A stretch of DNA of 7,262 nucleotides from Candidatus Gastranaerophilales bacterium (GTDB lineage Bacteria; Cyanobacteriota; Vampirovibrionia; Gastranaerophilales; Gastranaerophilaceae), in NCBI GenBank assembly GCA_947630355.1, contig CANRHJ010000100.1:1-7262 (forward strand). Reading direction: 5' to 3'. How positions within the stretch are numbered: position 1 is the stretch's first letter; every line of letters starts with the position of its first letter. Shown piece after piece: positions 1 to 4,751 of this stretch. The notes beneath the pieces were generated by a model. That model had not been told where the DNA came from, searched no databases, and saw nothing but the letters and a program-made list of their open reading frames with translations. Both the position numbers and the translations under genes were made by a program.

Positions 1-725
1 AGGCAGACTCGAAAAGATACCATTTTGACTTTGTTATAGTGGCATCAGGCGGAAAGGGAGAAGGTTTTGAAATAGCAAAATCAACGGGACATAACGTAAT
101 AGAGCCCAAACCCTCTCTTTGTGCGCTGGATATAGAGGAAAAGTATTTTTATAAATCCGCCGGAATTACTTTTAAAAATGTTGAAATCAAGGCGGGAAAA
201 CATACGTGTTCAGGTGATATGCTTATCGGACATAAATTTATTACGGGACCTTGTGTGTTTAAGATATCATCACTATGTGCGTACGACAATCTGCCCATAG
301 AGCTTACGATAAAACTAACGCATGCCTCAAAAGAAGAAATTGAAAATACAATAAAAAATAATCAAAAAAAGTCAATAAAAAATGTGTTTTCAAACTTTGT
401 CCCTGAAAATTTCATACAGGAAATTTTATGTCATAATAATATTGACGGTTCAAAACAAATCGCTCAAATTAAAAAACGGGAAAAAGAAATACTCATAAAT
501 TCTCTGACAGAAATTAAATTACATGTTTTAAAGAGAATAAAAGACTCTGAAATAGTTACGGCCGGAGGAATTGATTTAAATGAAATAAATCCTAAAACTA
601 TGGAATCAAAAATAGTTAAAGGATTATATTTCATTGGTGAAATTCTTAATATTGACGGGTTTACAGGCGGATTTAATCTTCAAAATTGCTGGTCAGGTGC
701 GGTTATTTGCTCAAATCAATTTTGA
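1..725 (+). CDS. HI0933/YhiN-family FAD-dependent oxidoreductase, 3' part
   Basis: The reading frame is open from the window edge (first full codon at 3) to a TGA at 723-725, so 240 residues of the C-terminal part are visible and the N-terminal nucleotide-binding part lies outside. Two conserved blocks support the family. One is a strand ending in VASGGK (residues 13-18) followed by a GEGFEIAK helix. The other is the C-terminal flavin-contacting block GLYFIGEILNIDGFTGGFNL (207-226), the HI0933/YhiN/BaiN signature of the type GLYFxGExLDxxGxTGGYN. Family members are predicted flavoproteins of mostly uncertain physiological role; some relatives act on bile-acid intermediates, but nothing here shows the substrate. 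Oddly, the usual run between the GGK and the glycine-rich turn (roughly SYPxTGSTGDG) is missing, and the middle insert is short. The gene converges on a minus-strand membrane protein. Confidence 0.8.
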   Translation, partial: ADSKRYHFDFVIVASGGKGEGFEIAKSTGHNVIEPKPSLCALDIEEKYFYKSAGITFKNVEIKAGKHTCSGDMLIGHKFITGPCVFKISSLCAYDNLPIELTIKLTHASKEEIENTIKNNQKKSIKNVFSNFVPENFIQEILCHNNIDGSKQIAQIKKREKEILINSLTEIKLHVLKRIKDSEIVTAGGIDLNEINPKTMESKIVKGLYFIGEILNIDGFTGGFNLQNCWSGAVICSNQF

Positions 726-875
726 GAGCGGCATATTGAAAAGGTTACAAAACGAGCAAGCGAAGAATGAGCTTTGCGAGATTGTATGCGTAATGAAGTG
801 AAATCTGAGCACTCGTACAGCGACGAGGAGCGAAAGTAATTTCAAGACAGTCGGTGGTAGATTGCGACACCAGAT
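726..875 (-). repeat. GC-richer intergenic island, repeat copy A
   Basis: This island fills the gap between two convergent genes and is clearly less AT-rich than its surroundings. Read on the minus strand, it contains two blocks that reappear on the plus strand at 4625-4669. Positions 806-830 match 4645-4669 at 19 of 25 bases, and positions 851-870 match 4625-4644 at 15 of 20. Copy A has 20 extra bases (831-850) between the blocks. Block one holds a hairpin (stem CTCGT 812-816, ACGAG 823-827). A second, weaker inverted repeat (AGATT/AATCT, on the minus strand, about 778-805) lies beside it. No convincing coding sequence is present. A run of T after the stem is lacking, so it is not an ordinary terminator. 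Outer boundaries are uncertain. I interpret it as a dispersed non-coding repeat. Confidence 0.5.
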
Positions 876-882
876 TAAATAA

Positions 883-1755
883 TTAACCGTTTGTATCGTC
901 ATAATATTCTTCATCTTCATAATACTCATCATTTTCATCGTAAGCAGAGTCGTCTTCATCAACGTCATCAATGTTTTTATTAATAATTTGTCCGTTTAAA
1001 TTCGGGATTAATAATACTTGAATGACAGAGACAAAGCATGCGGCAATCACTGATACAATCTGTCCGAATTGTCCGAGAATACTAGCCATAGCCCCTGTTA
1101 GAGCGCCGATTATAATTAAACATAAGAAATATTCAAAATATAACTTTTTCTTTTCACATCTTAAAACCGATGCTTTTTTTAAATCAAATAAATCTTTTAA
1201 ATCAAGAGTTCTATAAAATCCGAGTTTTAAAGGAACTATTACGAAATATGATAATAACAATAATGAAACCACACAAACAATAAGTCCGGCGAATGCAATC
1301 AACAAATAATTGACTGAAAATGGTATGGATGGTGTAATTGTATGAACACAAGCGTTATATAGAAACATCAGTAAGTATATAAAACTTAATGAGCCTATAA
1401 GATACGGTATAAAATAAACAGCTAAAGTAATAACAAAAATGCCGCACATAAGTTTAAATCCCGTAAAGAAAATTGTGTCAATGTTTTTTAAAGAGGGGAA
1501 AACATCGGATTTTTGATTTATTTCATTGTTGGAAGCTATTGCAATATAACCATCCGTCACGGCTTGAAAAAGTATGAGTACAAAAAATAAATATAAACCG
1601 ATATACCAAGAGTATGAACCGTTGATTAATTTTAATGTGCAAACTAATACTGTTGCTTCCAGAAGTATCAAAATTAAAATATAATATAATATATTACTTT
1701 TATTATATTTAGATGAGGCAATATCTTTAAATAATTTCTCGAAACTAATGGACAT
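883..1755 (-). CDS. polytopic membrane protein, DUF4013-like, with acidic tail
   Basis: The 290-residue protein has about six or seven hydrophobic segments (roughly 22-42, 50-68, 98-120, 122-136, 148-175, 205-225 and 230-252). A DGYIAIASNNEI stretch (68-79) is followed by FPSLKNIDTIFFTGFK (86-101), and a later DLFDLKKA helix (188-195) precedes another hydrophobic pair that ends NLNGQII. This pattern resembles DUF4013 integral membrane proteins, which have no established biochemical role; the assignment is from remembered pattern, not a search. The C-terminal tail (263-287) contains 16 Asp/Glu and five Tyr among 25 residues, and with most segments paired it probably faces the cytoplasm. The start ATG at 1753-1755 has AGG a few bases upstream on the minus strand. 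No clear operon partner is visible. Confidence 0.75.
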   Translation of the reverse strand: MSISFEKLFKDIASSKYNKSNILYYILILILLEATVLVCTLKLINGSYSWYIGLYLFFVLILFQAVTDGYIAIASNNEINQKSDVFPSLKNIDTIFFTGFKLMCGIFVITLAVYFIPYLIGSLSFIYLLMFLYNACVHTITPSIPFSVNYLLIAFAGLIVCVVSLLLLSYFVIVPLKLGFYRTLDLKDLFDLKKASVLRCEKKKLYFEYFLCLIIIGALTGAMASILGQFGQIVSVIAACFVSVIQVLLIPNLNGQIINKNIDDVDEDDSAYDENDEYYEDEEYYDDTNG

Positions 1756-1839
1756 AAAAACCTGCTTTCTTCTTATAAATCTTCCGTAAATTAGTGAATT
1801 TTATTATATTGTCTTATTTTGCACAGTTTAGGGATATGT

Positions 1840-1920
1840 ATTCAGTCATCCGCGCATCGGATGCAGGCATATTCCGCTTGTTACGTAACGCAGTGAAGTG
1901 CGAAAATCTCTCATGCAAAC
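1840..1920. repeat. possible third island (C) with short palindromes
   Basis: This is a GC-richer patch in an AT-rich gap. It contains a palindrome GCATC-G-GATGC (1854-1864), a 10-bp perfect palindrome GTTACGTAAC (1880-1889) and a small hairpin CGCA-GTGAAG-TGCG (1889-1902). The run from CGTAAC to AAATCT (about 1884-1909) resembles the segment CGTAAT...GAAGTG...AAATCT of island A (789-805) apart from small insertions. The similarity is much weaker than that between copies A and B, so membership in the same family is only a guess. Confidence 0.25.
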
Positions 1921-1970
1921 TATTCTTATTTACAATTAAAGCAGTTTTTTTGCGTTTTGTAAATTTATAT

Positions 1971-1998
1971 TTGAAAAAAAAAATGTTTAAGTTATGAT
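1971..1998 (+). promoter_or_regulatory. candidate sigma-70-type promoter for rpmG operon
   Basis: TTGAAA (1971-1976) and TATGAT (1993-1998) are separated by 16 bases, which fits a housekeeping promoter. It would start transcription near 2005 and leave a leader of about 95 bases before rpmG. A perfect TATAAT at 2053-2058 offers a second possible -10, but with no convincing -35 element. In such AT-rich DNA chance matches are common. Confidence 0.4.
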
Positions 1999-2098
1999 AT
2001 TATCAGTAATTTTACACAAAAAGGTAGAATATAGTAAAAAAGAGATATATTCTATAATTTTTTATTGTAAAATGTATTTGACAAGAAAAGGTGAAACA

Positions 2099-2266
2099 AT
2101 GGGAATTAAAGGAAAAAACGACAGGATGGTAGTTCTTGCGTGTGAAGAATGTAAGAGAAGGAACTACACAACAGTAAAGAACAAAAAGAATTCAAAAGAA
2201 AGAATGGAATTAAACAAATATTGTCCGTTCTGCCAAAAGCACGTATTACATAAAGAGACGAAATAG
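2099..2266 (+). CDS. rpmG: 50S ribosomal protein L33
   Basis: This 55-residue basic protein is of normal length for L33, a small protein of the large ribosomal subunit near the E site. Two Cys pairs (C15/C18 in CEEC and C42/C45 in CPFC) form the zinc-ribbon version of the protein; the L33 type lacking cysteines is the alternative seen under zinc limitation in some bacteria. The Arg/Lys/Asn-rich middle (RRNYTTVKNKKN, 20-31) is typical. The ATG at 2099-2101 is chosen because AAGGTG lies about 6 bases upstream; a longer frame reaching back to 1994 has no such signal. It is the first gene of the rpmG, tRNA-Trp, secE, nusG, rplK, rplA run, an order known from many bacteria. The tRNA starts 15 bases after its stop. 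Confidence 0.93.
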   Translation: MGIKGKNDRMVVLACEECKRRNYTTVKNKKNSKERMELNKYCPFCQKHVLHKETK

Positions 2267-2281
2267 AAGGATTTATAATAG

Positions 2282-2354
2282 GCGTCCTTAGTTCAGTTGG
2301 TAGAACGTCGGTCTCCAAAACCGGATGTCGAGGGTTCGAGTCCTTCAGGGCGCG
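2282..2354 (+). tRNA. trnW: tRNA-Trp (anticodon CCA)
   Basis: A complete 73-base cloverleaf can be drawn. The acceptor stem GCGTCCT (2282-2288) pairs with AGGGCGC (2347-2353) with one G-U, and the discriminator base is G (2354), as usual for tRNA-Trp. The D stem is GTTC/GAAC around AGTTGGTA. The anticodon stem TCGGT/ACCGG carries loop CTCCAAA with anticodon CCA at 2315-2317. The T arm is GAGGG-TTCGAGT-CCTTC. The 3' CCA is not encoded and must be added after processing. It sits inside the operon between rpmG and secE, so its excision must cut the transcript. Confidence 0.95.
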
Positions 2355-2372
2355 GATTATGAAATATTAAAA

Positions 2373-2561
2373 ATGGAAAAAATAATACAATATTTTAAAG
2401 GAGTAAAATCAGAATGGGGCAAGATTACCTGGCCGGAAAGAAAACAGGTTATTGCTCAAACCGTAATAGTATTGGTAATAGTTATAGCATTTACCATATA
2501 TACATACGGGCTTGATATACTCTATATGGGTCTGGTTAACATCTTTCATTTAAAAGCATAA
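2373..2561 (+). CDS. secE: preprotein translocase subunit SecE
   Basis: This 62-residue, single-span SecE clamps the two halves of SecY in the protein-export channel of the cytoplasmic membrane. The amphipathic helix with the conserved motif is clear: FKGVKSEWGKITWPERKQV (8-26), including the W-P pair (20-21). It is followed by one transmembrane helix (about 28-50) and a short tail. The size matches the short SecE of most bacteria, Cyanobacteria included. The ATG at 2373-2375 is chosen because the longer frame would begin at 2325 inside the tRNA. No good Shine-Dalgarno sequence precedes this ATG, which lies only 18 bases after the tRNA 3' end. nusG follows closely, the usual arrangement. Confidence 0.92.
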   Translation: MEKIIQYFKGVKSEWGKITWPERKQVIAQTVIVLVIVIAFTIYTYGLDILYMGLVNIFHLKA

Positions 2562-2594
2562 ACGAGTGTGTACAAAGATAGGAAATATTTAATA

Positions 2595-3287
2595 ATGGCA
2601 AAAGATAATCAAGAAATTGTAGAACATTTAGCAGATATGGAACTTGGACAGGACGGTATAGTTTCCGAAGAAAAGCAAACAACCAAAAAGGGAACAAAGA
2701 AACAAGAAACGACAGCCGAAGTTAGTGCCGAACCAAAAGAAACATCTTCGGAGTCTAAATTACCAAAGAAAAGATGGTATATTGTTCATACATACTCCGG
2801 TCACGAAAACAAGGTAAAGGTAAACCTCGAAAAACGTATCGAGTATATGAATATGGCTGATAAAATTTTCAGGATAGAAGTTCCTCAAAAAACCGTTACA
2901 AAAATGAAAGACGGGAAAAAGACAGACAGAGAGGAAAAAATATTTCCGGGTTATGTACTCGTAGAAATGATAATGGATGATGATTCCTGGTACGTAGTAA
3001 GACATACGGCAGGAGTTACAAAATTTGTGGGTTCAAGTAAAAAACCTATTCCCGCAAAGGATAGCGAAATAAAGAAAATAATTCACAAATCACAAAATCA
3101 GGTAACGAAAGTAGAACTTGACGTTAAAGCAGGCGATAAGGTCAGAATTATATCAGGTCCGTTCTCAGAATTTATCGGTGATATAACGGAAGTATATCCC
3201 GATAAGTCAAAATTGAGAGCAATGGTATCAATATTCGGACGTGAAACACCTGTTGAACTTGAATATAAACAAATACAAAAAATCTGA
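2595..3287 (+). CDS. nusG: transcription termination/antitermination factor NusG
   Basis: NusG binds RNA polymerase, affects pausing and processivity, and couples transcription to Rho or to the ribosome. The protein has 230 residues. Residues 1-57 are a charged, low-complexity extension rich in Glu, Lys and Thr. The NGN domain starts at KKRWYIVHTYSGHENKV (58-74) and contains the conserved FPGYVLV (117-123) and the RHTAGVTKFVG block (136-146). A KOW motif follows in KAGDKVRIISGPF (178-190), and the protein ends in the usual short strand region. The ATG at 2595 is preferred: AGGA lies 12 bases before it, while a GTG nine codons upstream (2568) has no better signal and adds only nine unconserved residues. 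E. coli NusG is about 181 residues, so the excess is the N-terminal tail; similar tails occur in some other phyla. Confidence 0.95.
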   Translation: MAKDNQEIVEHLADMELGQDGIVSEEKQTTKKGTKKQETTAEVSAEPKETSSESKLPKKRWYIVHTYSGHENKVKVNLEKRIEYMNMADKIFRIEVPQKTVTKMKDGKKTDREEKIFPGYVLVEMIMDDDSWYVVRHTAGVTKFVGSSKKPIPAKDSEIKKIIHKSQNQVTKVELDVKAGDKVRIISGPFSEFIGDITEVYPDKSKLRAMVSIFGRETPVELEYKQIQKI

Positions 3288-3299
3288 AAATACACAAAA

Positions 3300-3330
3300 G
3301 TGGAAGGAAGTAAAATTCCGCCATTACCAC
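3300..3330 (+). promoter_or_regulatory. putative ribosomal protein L1 binding site in the rplK leader
   Basis: A small RNA hairpin can be drawn just upstream of rplK. The outer stem GTGG (3300-3303) pairs with CCAC (3327-3330). A 2-base bulge AA (3304-3305) faces a 7-base strand GCCATTA (3320-3326). The inner stem GGAA (3306-3309) pairs with TTCC (3316-3319) around GTAAAA. The Shine-Dalgarno AAAGGAG (3332-3338) begins two bases later. Autogenous control of the L11-L1 operon by L1, through an asymmetric-loop RNA that mimics its 23S rRNA site, is established in other organisms. The assignment here is by architecture and position, supported by a second structure of the same plan before rplA. Confidence 0.6.
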
Positions 3331-3346
3331 GAAAGGAGAAAACAAA

Positions 3347-3772
3347 ATGGCAAAGAAAGTTGTAGGAAAAATAAAACTACAAATTCAAGCGGGTAAAGCA
3401 AACCCCTCACCGCCGGTTGGTCCTGCTTTAGGTCAACACGGTGTAAACATAATGGAATTCTGCAAACAATTCAACGCGAAAACTGAATCACAGGCAGGAT
3501 ACATCATTCCGGTAGTTATAGATGTTTATGAAGACAGATCATTTTCATTTGTAACAAAATCACCGCCGGCTGCAGTATTAATTAAAAAAGCAATTAATTT
3601 AGCTAAAGGCAGTGCAACACCAAATAAAACAAAAGTAGGGCAAATCACAAGAGCTCAGCTTGAAGAAATAGCAAAAACAAAGATGGAAGACCTTAATGCT
3701 ACTTCGCTTGATGCTGCAGTAGAAATGATTAAGGGTTCTTGCAGAGCTATGGGTGTTACTGTAGCAGATTAA
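3347..3772 (+). CDS. rplK: 50S ribosomal protein L11
   Basis: The 141 residues are exactly the usual L11 length. L11 forms the base of the large-subunit stalk at the GTPase-associated centre and binds 23S rRNA with L10. The N-terminal domain begins KKVVGKIKLQIQAGKANPSP, followed by PVGPALGQHGVNIMEFCKQFN (22-42), with the prolines characteristic of the mobile domain. The C-terminal RNA-binding domain carries the PPAAVLIKKA helix and ends ...IKGSCRAMGVTV. A strong AAAGGAG sits 8 bases before ATG 3347, directly behind the putative L1-binding hairpin. rplA follows 55 bases later and is probably co-transcribed. Confidence 0.97.
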   Translation: MAKKVVGKIKLQIQAGKANPSPPVGPALGQHGVNIMEFCKQFNAKTESQAGYIIPVVIDVYEDRSFSFVTKSPPAAVLIKKAINLAKGSATPNKTKVGQITRAQLEEIAKTKMEDLNATSLDAAVEMIKGSCRAMGVTVAD

Positions 3773-3787
3773 TTGATTACTAAAACA

Positions 3788-3814
3788 GTGGAAGCAGTAT
3801 TGCGTTATGACCAC
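3788..3814 (+). promoter_or_regulatory. second putative L1 binding site, in front of rplA
   Basis: The rplK-rplA spacer repeats the layout seen before rplK. The outer stem GTGG (3788-3791) pairs with CCAC (3811-3814), and an AA bulge (3792-3793) faces a 7-base strand GTTATGA (3804-3810). The short inner stem GCA (3794-3796) pairs with TGC (3801-3803) around GTAT. The Shine-Dalgarno AAAAGGAG (3815-3822) follows immediately. The 7-base strands of both sites fit G-Y-Y-A-T-K-A. The inner stem differs in sequence and length while the putative contact parts are kept, which favours an RNA function over chance. The ATG at 3807 falls within this structure and is not the rplA start. Confidence 0.55.
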
Positions 3815-3827
3815 AAAAGGAGAAAAA

Positions 3828-4556
3828 ATGTCAAAATTAACAAAAAAACAAAAGAAAATAGTTGAAATGATGGAAGGTTTTAATCAACCTTGCCTAAATG
3901 CTGCTGATGCATTACAAAAATTACAGGAAGTATCCAAAGAAACTTGTAAATTTAATGAAACAGTTGAATGTCATATGTCTTTAGGTATAGATGTAAAGCA
4001 TGCCGATCAACAAGTACGTTCAACAACAGTATTGCCTGCAGGTTTGGGTAAAACAGTCAGAGTTTGCGTTATTGCAAAAGGTGCAAAAGCAACTGAAGCA
4101 AAAGAAGCCGGTGCTGATGAAGCCGGTGCTGAAGAAATCATTGATAAAATAGCAGGCGGATGGTTTGAGTTTGATACCTTAATTGCAACTCCTGATTGTA
4201 TGGGTATGCTCGGTAAATTAGGTAGAGTTTTAGGCCCTAAAGGTTTAATGCCAAACCCGAAAACAGGAACGGTTACATTAGATATAGCAAAAGCCGTAAA
4301 AGATGCCAAAGCAGGTAAAGTCGAATTCAGAGCTGACAAACAAGGTATGATTCACGTGCCGATTGGTAAAATCCAGTTTTCACATGAAGACTTGGTAAAA
4401 AACTATATTGCATTGGCAGATGCGGTTTTAAGAGCAAAACCTTCATCTTCAAAAGGTAATTACTTAAAGTCTGTTTATTTAACTACAACAATGGGGCCAA
4501 GCATTAAGTTAGATGCAAAAAATGTTGCGGCTGAAGTTAAAGAAAATATTCAATAG
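3828..4556 (+). CDS. rplA: 50S ribosomal protein L1
   Basis: The 242-residue L1 builds the L1 stalk near the ribosomal E site, helps release deacylated tRNA, and is known elsewhere as a translational repressor of its own operon. The central signature is present: GKLGRVLGPKGLMPNPKTGT (129-148), followed by KAGKVEFRADKQG (161-173) and the C-terminal GNYLKSVYLTTTMGPSIKLD (210-229). LPAGLGKTVRVCVIAKG (69-85) opens the second domain. Length is near the usual 230-240. ATG 3828 is chosen because AAAAGGAG ends 5 bases before it; the in-frame ATG at 3807 adds only seven residues and lies in the upstream hairpin. The next gene is an unrelated acyltransferase, not rplJ. Confidence 0.96.
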   Translation: MSKLTKKQKKIVEMMEGFNQPCLNAADALQKLQEVSKETCKFNETVECHMSLGIDVKHADQQVRSTTVLPAGLGKTVRVCVIAKGAKATEAKEAGADEAGAEEIIDKIAGGWFEFDTLIATPDCMGMLGKLGRVLGPKGLMPNPKTGTVTLDIAKAVKDAKAGKVEFRADKQGMIHVPIGKIQFSHEDLVKNYIALADAVLRAKPSSSKGNYLKSVYLTTTMGPSIKLDAKNVAAEVKENIQ

Positions 4557-4577
4557 GTAAATTTACTTATTTTAAGT

Positions 4578-4583
4578 TATAAT
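4578..4583 (+). promoter_or_regulatory. isolated TATAAT -10 candidate
   Basis: A perfect TATAAT lies just after rplA and overlaps the foot of the hairpin at 4582-4614. No good -35 element stands 16-18 bases upstream. It could start a separate transcript for the acyltransferase, but in this AT-rich stretch it may be chance. Confidence 0.2.
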
Positions 4584-4614
4584 AGAGTATATCATTTTTT
4601 GTGATATACTCTAT
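4582..4614 (+). terminator. 13-bp hairpin after rplA, possible operon end
   Basis: ATAGAGTATATCA (4582-4594) and TGATATACTCTAT (4602-4614) form a perfect 13-bp stem around the loop TTTTTTG. It begins 25 bases after the rplA stop. The stem is AT-rich and no T tract follows it; the T run is in the loop instead. It may therefore be a weak terminator, an RNA-stabilising 3' end or a processing site rather than a textbook intrinsic terminator. Confidence 0.5.
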
Positions 4615-4624
4615 CTAATATATA

Positions 4625-4735
4625 GTGTTGCACTTTGCCGCCGACTCCTTGCCGCCCTGCAAGTGCTCACTTTTTAAAATTGCCGCTCAAAAATTTCGCT
4701 CACGTTCCTTATCACGAAATTTTCCGGGACAATAT
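4625..4735 (+). repeat. GC-richer intergenic island, repeat copy B
   Basis: Positions 4625-4644 and 4645-4669 match the minus strand of island A (851-870 and 806-830) at 15/20 and 19/25 bases, without the 20-base spacer of copy A. The hairpin CTTGC (4648-4652)/GCAAG (4659-4663) sits exactly where A has CTCGT/ACGAG, and two of the five base pairs differ by compensatory change. A second inverted repeat follows: AAAATTTCG (4690-4698)/CGAAATTTT (4715-4723). The copy lies in the 5' leader of the acyltransferase gene and runs in its direction. The open frame through it from 4635 is probably accidental. The outer limits of the element are not defined by this window. Confidence 0.5.
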
Positions 4736-4751
4736 TTTAGGGAGATTATTT

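Larger units (their letters stand above)
1756..2098. other. gene-free gap upstream of the rpmG operon
   Basis: This 343-base divergent gap separates the minus-strand membrane protein from rpmG. It holds a TATAAT on the minus strand (1803-1808) without a recognisable -35, possibly for the membrane protein. It also holds a GC-richer palindrome-bearing island (about 1840-1920) and the candidate plus-strand promoter(s) for the ribosomal operon. A short open frame at 1794-1997 has no good ribosome binding site and no protein-like composition, so I do not call it a gene. Confidence 0.5.

Noticed and set aside
744..751. Single GTTACAAA as an RpaB half-site
   Set aside because: There is no second repeat at 10-bp phase, and it is not in a promoter-like setting. 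A similar single match occurs inside nusG near 3014.
711..971. 86-residue minus-strand open frame
   Set aside because: It overlaps the acidic-tail codons of the membrane protein in another frame and runs through repeat island A. Its Met-rich start is the out-of-frame reading of GAT/GAA repeats.
1794..1997. 67-residue plus-strand open frame in the gap before rpmG
   Set aside because: There is no ribosome binding site, no recognisable protein features, and it crosses the palindromic island and the candidate promoter.
2078..2083. Perfect TTGACA just before rpmG
   Set aside because: A -10 at the right distance would fall inside the rpmG coding region, so it cannot drive rpmG.
2274..2279. TATAAT immediately before tRNA-Trp
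   Set aside because: Transcription would start inside the tRNA, and no -35 stands at a suitable distance.
2325..2372. Upstream extension of secE
   Set aside because: It begins inside the tRNA-Trp gene, and the SecE family start fits the ATG at 2373.
3807..3827. ATG 3807 as the rplA start
   Set aside because: It lies in the 3' strand of the putative L1 hairpin, has no Shine-Dalgarno, and the ATG at 3828 has an excellent one.
4007..4339. 110-residue minus-strand open frame
   Set aside because: It is antisense to the most conserved part of rplA, and its Ala/Pro composition follows from the L1 codons.
4635..4751. N-terminal extension of the acyltransferase, and an overlapping frame at 4625-4819
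   Set aside because: Both read through repeat copy B. The GTG at 4752 with GGAG upstream gives the normal family length.
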